Assembly (NCBI GenBank): GCA_947172415.1
Contig: OX359199.1
Span: 5,515,384 to 5,579,383, forward strand
Direction of reading: 5' to 3'
Source of the DNA: Chondrosia reniformis
Lineage: Eukaryota > Porifera > Demospongiae > Chondrillida > Chondrillidae
DNA: 64,000 bases
The position numbers and the translations under genes are program-made. Every line of letters begins with the position of its first letter. The stretch's first letter is position 1. Under the pieces are notes generated by a model. That model had not been told where the DNA came from. It was given only the letters and a program-made list of their open reading frames with translations, and did no database searches. Shown here piece by piece: positions 1-11,383 of this stretch.

Positions 1-97
1 GGAGGCAGGGTAGTATTGGATGACATGATACCCATCCAGCCACACTCCCAGACACTTACTGTGTTTAGATGGTAAATCTTTCTGATCACATTCCTAG

Positions 98-3000
98 ACG
101 ATAAGTCTTTGCTGGAGACATCTAACAGGAACTTGAATGAGATGAGGAAGGACCAAGACCAGAGTATGACCCTGTACAAGACACACTACAGCCGTCTGGA
201 ATCACTGGAGAAAGAGCTAACTGAAAAAACAGATCAGTATTCTGATTTGGTTGAAATAACCAAGCAAGTAAGGAATAGTCATACCTACCTACAAGGTGGC
301 CTTTGCAGTTCAATACAATATTTGATTGTCACATCTCTTTAGTTGCAATCAAAACTTGAGAAGGTTAGCAGTGAGAAAGTGAAGTTGGTGGAGAAGGTAG
401 ATGCTCTGACATCTGATCTTGAAGACCAGAAAAGATCCTTTTCCAGAAAAGAGCACAATCTACTTGATGATGCAGACAGGAAATGTGCTTCCCTGGAACA
501 ACAGATCTGTCAGTTGAAGGATAGCAAAGCCTTAATGGAAAAGGATCTGATTGATCTAAGGGAAGCACTGAAGGAAACTAAAGATGAACTAAAAACAACA
601 AAAGCTGAACTAAAGACAACAAAAGCTGAGCTGAAGGCGACAAGAGATGAGCTAGCTAATCAATGCAAGAAAAGTAAGGACTGACTGTGGATCCTCTATC
701 TCTGTTAGCTATCTTGCTATGAGATAGAATGTTACGTATGTTTGTCTGTTCTGTCATTTTGTTAAGGCGTCTCTGATGATCAACTGGTAATTTTAGAGTC
801 TAATTTAGAAAAATCAAAGGCAATGGAGATGCATCTTAGGGAAGAAGTGAAAGACATGAAAAGTCTTATTGAAAAGGTAAATCCCCTTAGACTAGTCAGT
901 GTGCCCTACGTGTTGGTAAAATGGTTAAACTGAATCGTAACCATTTACCATTACATATATTCGTATATACGTACGTACGTATGTAATAATGTACGTACAA
1001 CTGTAGTGCTTCACTGTATCTTTTGGATGAAACATCTGTCAACTCATTGAATGTCTAAGATGCAGTTTTGGTCAAATGTTTTGACCCCGAGGGTCTTCAT
1101 TAGCAACTGATGGTTTGTCTCCAGTTGTCTTGTATAGACACCTTGTCCCCCCATTTCAGTCCATCAGTTGCTGGTGAAGACCTTTGGAGCAAAATGTTCG
1201 GCCAAAAGATGTACCAAAACTTTTTAGATGCTGAACAAGTTGAAAGCTGTTTCATTCAAAAGAAAAGTTTGACACAGTTAGAAGGAATCCTTATTTTACT
1301 CACTGCATATGACATACTTACGTAGATACAATCTAAATGTACTTACGTATATGTACATATGTAAGAGCATCCTAATAATATACGTACGTACGTATGTGCA
1401 TATGTGAATATTTGCAGATGGCAGGAGACCATTCAAAGCAGATTGAGTGCCTCAAGTCACATCATGAGTTGGCAGTAGGTGAACTAAACAGTCACATAAG
1501 AGACATTACGACTCCAAAGAAGCCCGAGAAGGAGCACCTCACACTGACAGTCTACCCTGAATCAACCAAGAAAAGGGGGATCCCCAAAACTGTAGCCACC
1601 ACTAGGTCAAGAAGAACAAGAAAGGGAAGGTATGTATGTACGTATATTATCATTTGAAAGGATCATCTTTTGACTTTTAGAGCAACTAAAGACGCAGTTT
1701 TGTTGTCTCTTCTTGATTGTCAGATGTTTTGACCCCGAGGGTCTTCATCAGTGACCCACAGATAACATACACTACACAAAGTAGCAGTCCTATGTATAAT
1801 AATTACATATCTCTACTTAACTTAGGCAAGAAGCAGTTGTTGATGGAGGCATTGTTTCAAAATCTGACAGTGCAACCAGTATAGCTTCTGAAGGTTCTGC
1901 CCACTCATCTAACACAGACCAAGAGCACTCCTCTCCAACCAAACGTGTGACGAACACACTCAGACCCCTGCCTGCATTCCACCTCCCTTCTGGTCCACCT
2001 AGTCACTCCTCCAAGTCCAGTCCATACAAGGAAGCAGCATGCATGTCATTACCAACAGCATCCACCAATCAGGCTTATAATGAAGAAGAGCACATCTACG
2101 AAGATCCATTTAGTGAAGATGAGCTGAATGGAGGAAAGGTATAACTACATATACCACATACGTACATGTATAATACCACATATGTACATGTATAATACCA
2201 CATATACCACATACGTACATGTATAATACCACATACGTACATATATAATACCACATACGTACATGTATAATACTACGTATATGTATACGTATGTACATAT
2301 ATAAATGTACGCACTGAATGGTATAACTTTAAGTAGAGATAGCATGGATAAAATATGGCCACCCTAAATCAATGTATTTCAGGGATTCACCCTTAAAATC
2401 AAAAATCAAACAAATGAATTTTTCGGTTTTCTTCATTGTATGTTTGAGATTTACAGGACCAAAATATTATAACATTATTATACAACATTTAGAACTACAT
2501 GTAAATAATTGTATTGGAGCAAACATATGTATTATAGTCAATATAATACACTAAATAACTTATATTCATTGATAATGTGTGACAGTTTGTGATCTTTTGC
2601 GTTAATCTGTCAGAGCATATCCAGTAATCCTTCCATGGCACACCTTCCTAACATTGAGACCAGTTCACAGATCATTGAAGAAGATGAAAGTGGAACAGAG
2701 AGGCTGGAAGTAGCAGTGAACTTTGGGAAGAAGAAGAGAGCATTACGCAAAAGGGCAATACTTACACCTGTGGAAGAATGTAGTTCCAGTCCAAGATTTG
2801 GATCTGGAAGAAAGGCACCAGTAGTTGAAGACAAAAATGTGAGAGCATTTCTGACCTGCATCATGTATTGTTTAATGCAAAGTGACCTTCATAAAACCAC
2901 TGATTACTATCTGTTTTAAGTCCAGGATGTGAGTGTACACTCACAGATTTTATACTGGACTTACGTACATATACCTACGTATATGCAAAATACTTGAGAG

Positions 3001-4148
3001 AAATATGCACATACTTTTAACTGCATATGATTCTTATGGGTAGGATTATTCTACTCCAAAGAAATCAAAGAAAGCCAAAAAGAAAGTACAACTTAATGAA
3101 GTGAGTGGTGGTAGTGTGTAGTAACTACTTGTACTATCTATCTAAGTCAGTGTATAGACTTTACTAAATCTTCTCCATTTGACAGGATGAGGAGAACATT
3201 GTCAATGGGAAGACAAAAAGTTCTTTACGAAACAAACTTAAAAGAATTATTAACACTAAAGGTACAGAAATGAGGTTTCAATGGATGCTACATGAGTACC
3301 TGTTGTATCACCATGGATCAGATCACACTTTCACTTTGTTCATATTGAAGTCTGATATATATTAGAAATGTCACAAGGGTAGGCCAAATACGTACAATAA
3401 ACAAAAAATTGAGTGCAATTTAGTGTAATATGTTTATTTCCTAATAAAATTTGGCAATTTGACTGTCTTGCCTACCCACCCCACCTCCACCCCCCAAAAA
3501 GAAACCTGCTCAAATGAATACCTCCCATATTCATTATGAATACAACTAATACCCCTTAGTATTTCATATACGTACGTATATGTAATGCAGTATTTCATAT
3601 ACCGTATAGCGGGAAAATTTGGCGGGCAATATATTTGGCGAGCTTCAAACTACTCACCAAATTTATGTCCTTGCCAAATTTTCCCACTATACGGTATATA
3701 TATGTATGTATACATATGTAATGCAGTTCCCAAACACTACCCCACAACTGTAGGGAAGAAGACGCATTTTGGTGACTCAACTAACACACCTGACAAAGAA
3801 GCAAGTCCATCCAGTGCAGTGAGTACTCCGGATCAAATGATAAAAGGACACAAACCTTTGTCCTACAAGAAATCTACTGGCAAGCAAGTCAGAAAATGCC
3901 AAATATCAGCACCACTCGAGATTCTGATTTCTACACCAGAAGTGAGTTTCCTATATTTATGTACATTAGCCAAGATCCAGTGTATTGTATTGGTCATGTT
4001 TTTGCCAAGTCTAAATTTTATTTTCTCCCATCTCATTTCTGTATCTTTGTATATGTAGCTCCAGAAAATGGACAATAGACCCAAGGTGGGCACACGTACA
4101 AAGTTAGCACTCAGGTCAAGAGCTCCTGTCAATTATGCAAACTTCTAG
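98..4148 (+). CDS. Coiled-coil protein, 3' part (5' end outside window)
   Basis: About ten exons read in frame: 98-267, 343-674, 767-876, 1418-1629, 1826-2138, 2614-2838, 3044-3100, 3186-3261, 3727-3941 and 4059-4148 (TAG stop). The first three exons are heptad-rich and highly charged, with a short internal repeat (ELKTTKAELKTTKAELKATR), so a long parallel coiled coil is likely. The rest is Ser/Pro/Lys-rich and low complexity, with basic patches (KKSKKAKKKVQL near 3070) and acidic stretches such as EEHIYEDPFSEDEL. I see no catalytic domain. This could be the tail of a kinesin, centrosomal or spindle protein, but I do not recognise the family. The window opens inside an intron, so the true N-terminus is missing. 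The gene is confident; its function is unknown. Confidence 0.75.
1066..1207. repeat. MITE-like element with ~47 bp terminal inverted repeats
   Basis: The left arm (1066-1113) and right arm (1161-1207) are imperfect reverse complements, sharing GTCTTCATTAGCAACTGATGG-like sequence. A solo copy of one arm (GTTTTGACCCCGAGGGTC) occurs again near 1722-1757. The element sits in an intron of the coiled-coil gene. It is short and has no ORF, consistent with a non-autonomous DNA transposon. Confidence 0.7.
2145..2300. repeat. Tandem repeat, ~22 bp unit
   Basis: Seven or so copies of a unit like ATACCACATACGTACATGTA fill the start of an intron in the coiled-coil gene. The ORFs read through it on the minus strand are artefacts of the repeat. 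Confidence 0.8.
3600..3696. repeat. 97-bp MITE, TIR TACCGTATAGCGGGAAAATT
   Basis: The left arm 3600-3623 and right arm 3673-3696 are inverted copies with one mismatch in 24. Related termini occur in larger elements at 56778-57048 and 58734-58934, so this is a small dispersed family. Confidence 0.8.
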
Positions 4149-4494
4149 TTAAACAAGCCTTTTGGATTATTGTTGATTTAGACCAATCTATCACAGCTAT
4201 ATATATGAACAATGATAGAGTTTGAATTTTAAATGATTTCCAGCGATAGCAATGAGTACGAGTACATATTATAGACAGTGTACTACGCCCACACAGCAAG
4301 ATGTACACTTATACGAATTGTGGAGTAGATCACAACGTCGCTGTCCGGTGCACTTATCTCTATGCTATCCATGAGTACCCGTAAGCGGCCATTTTTCACG
4401 GATTACACAACTTTGAGGTGAGCTAATGTTACCAAATATAGCAGACGAAGGGCGTTCCTCAGATTGGAAGGGGGTGGTTTTGAGGCAAAGCAAG

Positions 4495-7400
4495 ATGCAT
4501 TCGATGACTTATGCCTTTTCCCTTCTCCTCTTTTTGCAATCATACCAAATAACAGGTGAGAATACTAGCTCAGATGCTAATCGTAGTATATAAATTCACG
4601 GCTATAATGAAATGTATATCAGTATCATCACAGATTCGTTTCACAAAGCTATTAAGTCTTCCTTTCCTAGCACCAAATACGTGGCTTCGAAGCTACTAGG
4701 TCCTGCGTACATGTAGATATGACTGTCGAAACTTATATATCTGATCTATACTTGGTTTATGTATTTATGTACAGTTGGACAAGATCAGTTGTTTAGTATC
4801 AACTACTTCAACTTCTCAAGTAATACACTTGGGGTACCAGCCTCTCTTGTCTGTGATGCTTCTAATGTTATCAACGCTCCCATCATGTATAGTATATTGA
4901 AAGATGGTGACGCTTTAGATTTTAGCGGGTGAGTTTTCAATAATAATGTAACTCTATAGAACGTAAGTTATTGCATAATTGGTATTCTTGGAACTTTAGT
5001 GAACGAATATCTGGATCAAGCGTTGGTACTAGATTTGTTGTAAGCTTTAAATACTTGCTAGCAGTAGATATCGGGACTTACACCTGCATAGCTGAAGTGG
5101 ACAGCAGTACAATCAGTGATTTTCCAAGGAGAACAAAAGAAGTAGCATTGACTGTAGACATAAGTAAGCGGTTATTTGATCTGCTATTGATCAACCCTGA
5201 CAGGTCAGAATGTTCTAAATTAACCTGTTAAATAAATGTTGCTGGTACTCAAGGAACCGTCATAATTATTTAGATCACTTGTGTTATGTAGATGCTAAGT
5301 AAGGATTAAATGCTGTGAACATTCTAAAAGCAGAACACACTATGAATATGCTTTTTTTCATCACCTTAGGCACACTTCACTTTGTCAATGAGAATCAATC
5401 TACCTACTTTGTGGAGCCAAACAAAACTACAGACATTGATGCCTGTGCTACTAATCAGGAGCTCTATGGCGATGGTAGTGTTTCAGTGACATGGTCTTTT
5501 AATGATCAGTCAATAACTCTAGGAAATGACTACACGTACACTGAAGGGAAACTAACGATCTCTAATTTTAACATAAACAGGCATGTAGGAACCTATCGAT
5601 GCATAGTACAAGTGTTGGAAGTTGCTGGCAAGAGGCAAGCCAGTATGATCTCGAGGAGTTTTGTTGTTACCATTGATGGTAAATAACCACTTTCAGGAAA
5701 TCTTTTTATTTTCATTTTTAATATGAATGTTTTCTTCTTTATAGGTGGACCAAAGGTTATAGGTCTTCCAGGCTTTGTTCATTTCTTCAATGCAACTGTA
5801 GATGGAAGGACAGTATATCGAGTTAATTGCAGCATGTATCTTAGATACCCTGGTGTTCCAACCACTTATGATTGGCAGAGGAAGCCGTACCCATCGTAAG
5901 TGATAAACTAATCTTCAAACAATCACTAATAGCTAACACAGCCGACCATGCACACAGATTGTGTATGAGTGTTTCTCTATATACTTATTCTCCTTAGCAA
6001 TGTACGAAGAACCTTTTCTGACAGTGAGCCTTATGTGGACTCGCAGAATAGCTTGATCTTGACCTATGCTCACCCTGAACACTCAAACCAGTACCGCTGC
6101 TTTGCCAATAATATGTTTGGTTCGAACTACACTTATTTCAACGTCACCATTGCCTATCCTGGTAAGTGCATTCATAGGTCTATGCCTAAGTGAGAAAAAA
6201 CATTGTTAAAATGAACACAATTTTGACTTATTTAAATGCTTCTTTCCCTTTTTGTAATCCAGCTCCTATAATTTGGGTTCAGTTCTGGATGATCATTATC
6301 TATGTGGTTGTGGTTTTGGCATTGTTGATTCTATGCTGTGCTCTGATCATCAGATTCTGTTGCTGTGGATTCTGCTATATCAAGGACAAGAAAGTCATTG
6401 TTGACTCCACTTTCTACACAAGTCAGCTCCTCTGAATGTTGATTAGGAAAACTGGTTTAATTACCATATTTTGTACTATTACTTTAGCCTCCAAATTTGA
6501 GGAGCAACCAGAGAAAATACCACTTCATGACAAGACTGAGTTCCAGGAGGTTGAGGTGGAGATGCAACTGGCCGATGTGGGGGATTCTGATGATGAAGGT
6601 AATCTTGAGATACCTCCAGAGGTGGATCTTAAACCAAAGAAGCCTTTCACAGAATACCAAGTCAGTCTTGATTGATGACTCAATGACATATCTATACTGC
6701 TATCATGTAGCCACTCACATCAATTAGCTATACTGTACTATGTATGATGTTAGGAGGGAATGGTCTACACATTTGTGCATAGTACTTCAGTGAATAGGGA
6801 ATGATATAGTGATGTTCCTTGCTTGTAGGAGGTTGAGATTGAGCCTGATTACCCTTGGGATGATGAAAAGGAGGCTGATAAACTCTATGGCCTTGATCTG
6901 GTAGAGGAAAAAAGTGCCAGTGAGTCTTTCCACAACCCCAGCTTTTGTCATCATATAATGTTATAAGCTTTAGGCATTTACTACATGGCATCTTATACTT
7001 ACAGTGGTAAGATCTGTTACAAGAAAAGAGAGAGAGAGACGTAGACAAGAAGAACGAAGGGCAGTTGTTGAGTTACACAGGCCACCATCACAACAACTAC
7101 CAGGTACATTCCCCTCTACCAGCTAAGATAAGTTATTTGACAATTATTTCATCACATAATAGAACCAGAGCCTGTTCCGGATACTCCAGGTGAGACTAAC
7201 CACCAAGTTCATCTTGGTAAAGAAGACATTTATATTATAGGTTCTTGAAAGAGATTAGCTACTTCTTGTTTCTGCAGAGTCTCAAAAGAAGCTGTCTCCA
7301 GTTCCAAGTGGGGATGAAGAGGAGACACCTTATGAGAAGCCTCCACAAAAACTAATACTTCCCCCTCCACCTTCAAGTGAGTGTGTACCCATGACATGTT

Positions 7401-7630
7401 CTCATCCATTCCACCAGTCAGTATATAGCCTGAGTTCTCTTTTAATATTAGGAGAGACCACAGAAGTCTTCAAGGTCATCAGAGAGGAAAAGAAACTCAT
7501 AACAACAACTGTTGAAGAAGAAGAAGACGATGATGATGTTCGTAGTGCCGAGAGTCAGGTCATTGAACGCACTTTTGGCTACTCTGATATTGATTCAGAG
7601 GAGCCACCAGATTCTGATTACAATCCATAA
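4495..7630 (+). CDS. Single-pass Ig-domain cell-surface receptor
   Basis: Thirteen exons: 4495-4555, 4775-4928, 5000-5163, 5370-5678, 5745-5895, 5998-6161, 6263-6421, 6488-6660, 6829-6919, about 7006-7102, 7162-7188, 7278-7378 and 7452-7630. Exon 1 encodes a signal peptide (MHSMTYAFSLLLFLQSYQIT). Three Ig-like units follow: the first has DIGTYTCIAEV, the second VTWSF and HVGTYRCIVQV, the third YDWQRK and NQYRCFANN; these are the Trp and second-Cys signatures of Ig folds. Exon 7 carries a transmembrane helix (about WMIIIYVVVVLALLILCCAL) followed by a Cys-rich juxtamembrane CCCGFC that may be palmitoylated. The cytoplasmic tail is acidic and Pro-rich, with a basic RKERERRRQEERR patch and no kinase or phosphatase domain. 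Role inferred: adhesion or recognition receptor. The specific family is not recognised. Confidence 0.85.
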
Positions 7631-7824
7631 ATGGAAACTATCAAGTTCCACCAACAGCCTATGTTAACATATATATATATACATATGCACTATTCGCGCA
7701 CAGGAACGATTTTCTATGTAGTATATATTATGTATGATGTATATTGAATATATATATATTTTTTCAACATAATATTATTATGACGTAAACGTATCGGACC
7801 TTGATGTAGAGAATACGAAATTTG

Positions 7825-7881
7825 ATTGGACGGGACTTATCCTAACGCGTGGGCGGAATATCCACATGATTCCTTTATAAA
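7825..7881 (+). promoter_or_regulatory. H2A.X core promoter (inverted CCAAT and TATA)
   Basis: ATTGG (inverted CCAAT) at 7825-7829 and TATAAA at 7876-7881 lie about 140 and 90 bp before the H2A.X start codon. This is the usual layout of a replication-dependent histone promoter. The TSS should lie near 7905-7915. Confidence 0.6.
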
Positions 7882-7967
7882 CAAAATGTCCACTGGCCAA
7901 GTTTCACAATCAATTCAGCTAACTTATCAGTTATTTGATTTATTCGTGATTTTAAAGCAAGTCGATC

Positions 7968-8360
7968 ATGTCTGGACGTGGAAAAGGAGGCAAGACCCGT
8001 GCTAAGGCCAAGAGCCGCTCAGCCCGTGCTGGACTAGCTTTCCCAGTTGGTCGTGTTCACAGACTCCTTCGTACTGGAAACTACGCCGAACGTGTCGGTG
8101 CTGGTGCCCCAGTCTATCTGGCTGCAGTGATGGAGTACCTGACTGCTGAGATCCTCGAGTTGGCTGGCAATGCTGCCCGTGACAACAAGAAACAGAGAAT
8201 TAACCCAAGACATCTCCAACTCGCCATCAGGAATGATGAGGAATTGAACAAGCTCCTTTCTGGCGTAACAATCGCTCAGGGTGGTGTGCTACCAAACATC
8301 CAGTCTGTTCTCCTGCCAAAGAAATCCGGCGGCAAGTCTTCTCAGAGCCAAGAGATATAA
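7968..8360 (+). CDS. H2AX: Histone H2A.X, intronless
   Basis: A 130-residue core histone. It starts MSGRGKGGK and has the H2A fold with [15 protein letters not shown], the αN/α2 segment [20 protein letters not shown], and the acidic-patch residues in [17 protein letters not shown]. The C-terminus SSQSQEI ends in the S-Q-E-hydrophobic motif that defines H2A.X; in that family this serine is phosphorylated by ATM/ATR/DNA-PK at DNA breaks. A histone stem-loop follows 25 bp after the stop. The gene is intronless, unlike every neighbour, as is typical of replication-dependent histones. The ORF on the opposite strand is a shadow. Confidence 0.97.
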   Translation: MSGRGKGGKTRAKAKSRSARAGLAFPVGRVHRLLRTGNYAERVGAGAPVYLAAVMEYLTAEILELAGNAARDNKKQRINPRHLQLAIRNDEELNKLLSGVTIAQGGVLPNIQSVLLPKKSGGKSSQSQEI

Positions 8361-8384
8361 ACACCTTTTGAACTAAAACCAAAC

Positions 8385-8400
8385 GGCTTTTCTAAAAGCC
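8385..8400 (+). terminator. Histone mRNA 3' stem-loop
   Basis: GGCTTTTCTAAAAGCC forms a 6-bp stem with a four-base loop and is followed by ACCAAA. It matches the SLBP-bound histone 3'-end hairpin, which replaces polyadenylation in replication-dependent histone mRNAs. It lies 25 bp after the stop codon, the expected distance. Confidence 0.9.
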
Positions 8401-8479
8401 ACCAAATTGCATAAGATTTCAATCCATGAATCCATAATTAAGTGATGCATTGAATTTTATAAGAATGTGCATGATAAAA

Positions 8480-11308
8480 TTATTGAATATCCATGAATGT
8501 TATATCACTGTAAATGAGTATTTTTCTAGGAAGTGGTTTTTGAGCAGGAGCTAGCACAGTTAGAATCTGTTTCTCCACATCAACTGATGTTCTGTGTAAA
8601 TACAAGAACAAGGCAATAATAATAAGTTACAAATCTACATGTTAAATTCGAAGTAAATAACTTGTATAAATTATTATATAACATGCTACATCTACTTATA
8701 CTTGTGGGGAACTACATCTACTTATACTTATTGGGAACCTAGTGAGAGCTTTGGATGAGGTTACAATAATAAAGAACATGCTACATTGTTTGCTAAAGAA
8801 GTGCAGCTTACAATGTACTACACTTACACAAGAATAAAGCCAGCAACACATGTCCTAACAATGTCTTCTTCAACACTTTCAGCCATGCTCACACTTAGAA
8901 TGTGATGAGATAACTCCTTAGCTGTGAACATAAACAGGAGAATACATGTACCTCTATATATGTACTTGTTGCAACCATGAATACCTAGGAACTAAACCTG
9001 GAGAGAGCAATACCTAGGGAACTAAACCTGGAGAGAGCAATACCTAGGGAACTAAACCTGGAGAGAGCAATACCTAGGGAACTAAACCTGGAGAGAGCAA
9101 TACCTAGGGAACTAAACCTGGAGAGAGCAATACCTAGGGAACTAAATCTGGAGAGAGCAATACCTAGGGAACTAAACCTGGAGAGAGCAATACTTAGGAA
9201 ACTAAACTTGTCTACCTCCTCAATTTACTTTTGAGCAATCAATCTACGTATATAGGACCTTTACAGTACCTACATGGCTCAACAGCAGACAGCTCTAGAC
9301 TTCGATCTTTCTTTTTCATTCCTGTCGGCAGCAGATGTTCCTGATCTGGGGGACCTAGAAGTAAAGGATTAATAAAAGGAGGTCCCAACCGATTATCCTA
9401 CAACTGCCATCCCTGACCTCCTATTTTGTATATTTCAATTTCTGAAAATGGAACATCAAATGAGAATGGGAAAAGTTGAAGTCCTCCTCTCTTGCCATAA
9501 AAGTACTCTCGAACTGCCTCTCTCCGGGACTCCTTTCTAAAGAATCTATTTCTTACAACAACCTATAGATATAATATCAAAAAGACTTAATGTTAAAATA
9601 TCCATCCTCAGACAACTTGTGACTGATAGAGTTAGGACAAATTTACAGGTTCTACACACAGCAGCTGCCCATGGAGACACATGTAATAGTACAGGCATCT
9701 CAACTTACTCCTCCTGACTTTGGAAGAGGGACTACATTGACTTCTGGAGGTAAATTTTTCTTCATATCCACAACAAGTCTTTCGTTATCCAGCACCAAGA
9801 CTTGGCTAACATCGAAAGCAAGACAGGCATACTCTAGCACCTTATAACCCACTCCTTCCACCCACCCACATGTGTTAATGATACATCCACTAAATTTATC
9901 TACAGGATCATTCAAACAAGGAAACATGAAGTGAGCAGTTTAGATTAAGCACTACAATAGGTACAGTATTTATAGCAGAGGAATTACTCTCCTTTTTATT
10001 ACCAATATTATGCTCATAAATATCCTTATATATAAGTAAATCCTTTGAAAATGTTACAATTGATGGTTAACAGACATCTATACAGACATCAATTAGTTCA
10101 CATGTTCATGTCCATGTGGTATGCAATCTATATAATAAAGTTGCAGTTAACCAATAAACACAAATATTATTGCTATTGAAGAGAGACAAATCAACAACTT
10201 AGGTAAACAAGTAAATATTAAGAACATCATCAAAGATAGAATTAATGAAACTCAGACAACTATTATTACAAAGTGGCTTATTACTAGGTTTGCTGATTTC
10301 ACACTTCTTCTCAAACATGAGGGCCACTTGTGAGGTTAGTGATCGATAAAGTTTTTGGTTTGAATCTGGTGAAATATGCCCATAGTGGAACACCATGGGA
10401 ACCAGCTCATTGAAGCCTTCTACTGGATCCGATAAATGTTCAACCTCAGAAAGCCCAATAGCCCCTGGAATGGAAATGGAACCCTGGAAAAGGAAATAGA
10501 ACCCTGGAATGGAAATGAAACCCTGGCAAGGCAATTGTCTCATTAATTAACTCACCTGCCCAATGTCTAGATCTATAAACAGAGGCTTTCTTCCCATTCT
10601 GACAGCATAATTCAGCAGTATCCTACATAATGTTGACTTTCCAACATCAACCTGTCCACAAATGATAACCTATTATTATTAAAGTAAACATAAACAAACT
10701 GATGGTTAACAAGATACTTGTATCATACTGAAGGACTAGGAATCAAATTCTATAAATGAGTGGATATGAAATTAAACATTCTGCCCCTCTACTTCCAGGA
10801 AGTCTTACTTACTCTTGGTCCTCTATGGTCCTCCCTCTCTGCATGAAACCTCCTCTGGTCAAGAGCCAAGTGTACATTAAGGTACATTACATTCGGTGTC
10901 TCTTCAGATACGTAGGCTACATCTGGATTACCAAACACCTTGAATATGGTTAAGGAAGAAGAGGTAATGATGTACAGAACTAGTTTTATCACAACTTATT
11001 CATTAATACAAAAGGATACCGTGACTTGGCAACCTCTCCATGTAAAGATGGCCAGTTTAGAACGGTTAAGAAGTCGATACTCCTTTCCTTTTGCCAGTTC
11101 GGCTCCAAATATCTCTGCATTACCTCTGTCTAGCTGCACATATACACAACATAGATAAACAGGTGAGGTTGACTTAGTACACTAACATATGTAACATTTA
11201 ATGATGAAATTGACAACGAAATGATATTTACCCTGATTCGAACTTCCTGCTCAGACACTTCTAATCGAAGTTCCGATTCAGCATTCAGTTCCCAGTCCTT
11301 TCGTTCAT
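8480..11308 (-). CDS. CLP1: CLP1 polynucleotide 5'-hydroxyl kinase
   Basis: About nine exons from ATG 11306-11308 to TAA 8480-8482. Clear exons are 11232-11308, 11020-11133, about 10817-10940, 10557-10667, 10290-10482, 9707-9893, 9410-9560, 9240-9350, and 8510-8930 in two parts. The N-terminal domain has [13 protein letters not shown] and [15 protein letters not shown], then [21 protein letters not shown] and a P-loop ([12 protein letters not shown]). Next come [10 protein letters not shown] and [15 protein letters not shown], and LPKSGG. These follow human CLP1 in order and spacing. CLP1 is an RNA 5'-kinase of the pre-mRNA cleavage factor II complex and the tRNA splicing endonuclease complex, acting in the nucleus. 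It converges on H2A.X and its ATG lies 76 bp from the end of LCMT2. Exon edges between 10290 and 9893 are the least certain. Confidence 0.93.
8635..8775. repeat. Dispersed repeat, fragment of the ~170-bp family
   Basis: Contains an AACCTAGTGAGAGCTTTGGA segment and ACATCTACTTATACTT twice. The same sequence, in either orientation, is part of the fuller copies at 19575-19760 and 61395-61570. It lies in an intron near the 3' end of CLP1. Confidence 0.5.
8988..9210. repeat. Minisatellite, 30-bp unit x ~7
   Basis: Near-perfect head-to-tail copies of a 30-bp unit containing GGAGAGAGCAATACCTAGGG and AACTAAACCT, in a CLP1 intron. The low divergence indicates recent expansion. Confidence 0.9.
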
Positions 11309-11383
11309 CCATTGCCACTCTAGATCTGTAAGAACCATATTACAAATGAACGGCCATTTTATTCATTAGGGGCGTGTTTTTTA

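Noticed and set aside
10756-11158. Plus-strand ORFs opposite CLP1
   Set aside because: The minus strand there encodes conserved CLP1 exons ([15 protein letters not shown] and [15 protein letters not shown]); the plus-strand readings have no splice or family support.
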